Source of the DNA: an uncultured Treponema sp.
Lineage (GTDB): Bacteria > Spirochaetota > Spirochaetia > Treponematales > Treponemataceae
Reading direction: 5' to 3'
DNA: 5,429 nucleotides
Assembly (NCBI GenBank): GCA_937901865.1
Contig: CALDID010000200.1
Location: forward strand, 1 to 5,429
How positions within the stretch are numbered: position 1 is the stretch's first letter; every line of letters starts with the position of its first letter. Under the pieces are notes generated by a model that did no database searches, had not been told where the DNA came from, and was given only the letters and a program-made list of their open reading frames with translations. This document shows positions 5,373 through 5,429 of the stretch, piece by piece. The translations under genes were made by a program, and so were the position numbers.

Positions 5373-5429
5373 CTACCCTTTATAGCTTCGTATAATGCAC
5401 CCTTTATAGCCAGCTAGTGAGTACCCTTT
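5373..5429 (-). pseudogene. Possible C-terminal tail of an upstream minus-strand gene (partial, uncertain)
   Basis: Reading inward from the right edge on the minus strand, one frame is open for 18 codons, KGYSLAGYKGCIIRSYKG, and ends in TAG at 5375-5373. The other two minus frames have stops within this stretch. The peptide has an eight-residue period (YKG every eight residues) matching the DNA repeat. Eighteen codons is too short to prove coding, and I recognise no family. If real, this would be the last part of the gene preceding the LRR lipoprotein, 100 bases from its ATG. Confidence 0.2.
5375..5429. repeat. Direct repeat with exact 24-base period, truncated by the window end
   Basis: ACCCTTTATAGC occurs identically at 5375-5386 and 5399-5410, and its first seven bases recur at 5423-5429, where the window ends. 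Starts are exactly 24 bases apart. The 12-base segments between copies (TTCGTATAATGC and CAGCTAGTGAGT) agree at only 3 of 12 positions. The array does not continue to the left of 5375. It may extend beyond the window. Confidence 0.65.

Noticed and set aside
5375..5429. The 24-base-period repeat as a CRISPR array
   Set aside because: Twelve-base repeats and twelve-base spacers are far shorter than any CRISPR repeat or spacer, and no cas gene is in the window.

Overview
The window looks like chromosomal DNA of an AT-rich spirochaete, most likely a Treponema. This is an inference from three things: a relaxed lipobox (LFS-C) on a BspA-type leucine-rich repeat lipoprotein, a secreted protein with an Ig-like plus NTF2-like layout, and an overall AT-rich composition with mostly ATG starts and one GTG start. 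No rRNA, tRNA, CRISPR array or transposase is visible.

Left third, plus strand (1-1219). The window opens inside the last codons of an RluA-type pseudouridine synthase, visible only as a 37-residue C-terminus. A second, complete RluA-type synthase follows 44 bases later. Next comes a very good sigma-70-type promoter whose -10 element lies inside an 18-bp inverted repeat. It drives a 78-residue protein that is only the winged-helix half of a Fur-family regulator; the metal-binding and dimerisation half is absent.

Right two thirds, minus strand (5272 down to 1257). Four tightly spaced genes probably form one operon, transcribed right to left: (1) a 643-residue BspA-like LRR lipoprotein; (2) a 333-residue secreted protein with an Ig-like domain and an NTF2-like tail; (3) a 216-residue protein with a degenerate receiver-like fold and an unrecognised beta-rich domain; (4) a 122-residue double zinc-ribbon protein with a C-terminal membrane anchor. 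The gaps are 52, 9 and 1 bases. The predicted products sit at the outer surface, in the periplasm or outside, in the cytosol, and on the inner face of the inner membrane. A shared envelope function is possible but unproven.

Right edge (5273-5429). The 5' leader of the LRR gene holds a nested inverted repeat whose outer stem covers the only Shine-Dalgarno-like sequence. Beyond it is an exact 24-base-period repeat running off the window. It also reads as an in-frame octapeptide repeat ending in a stop codon, so it may be the tail of an upstream minus-strand gene. The leader and this repeat are the least explained parts of the window.
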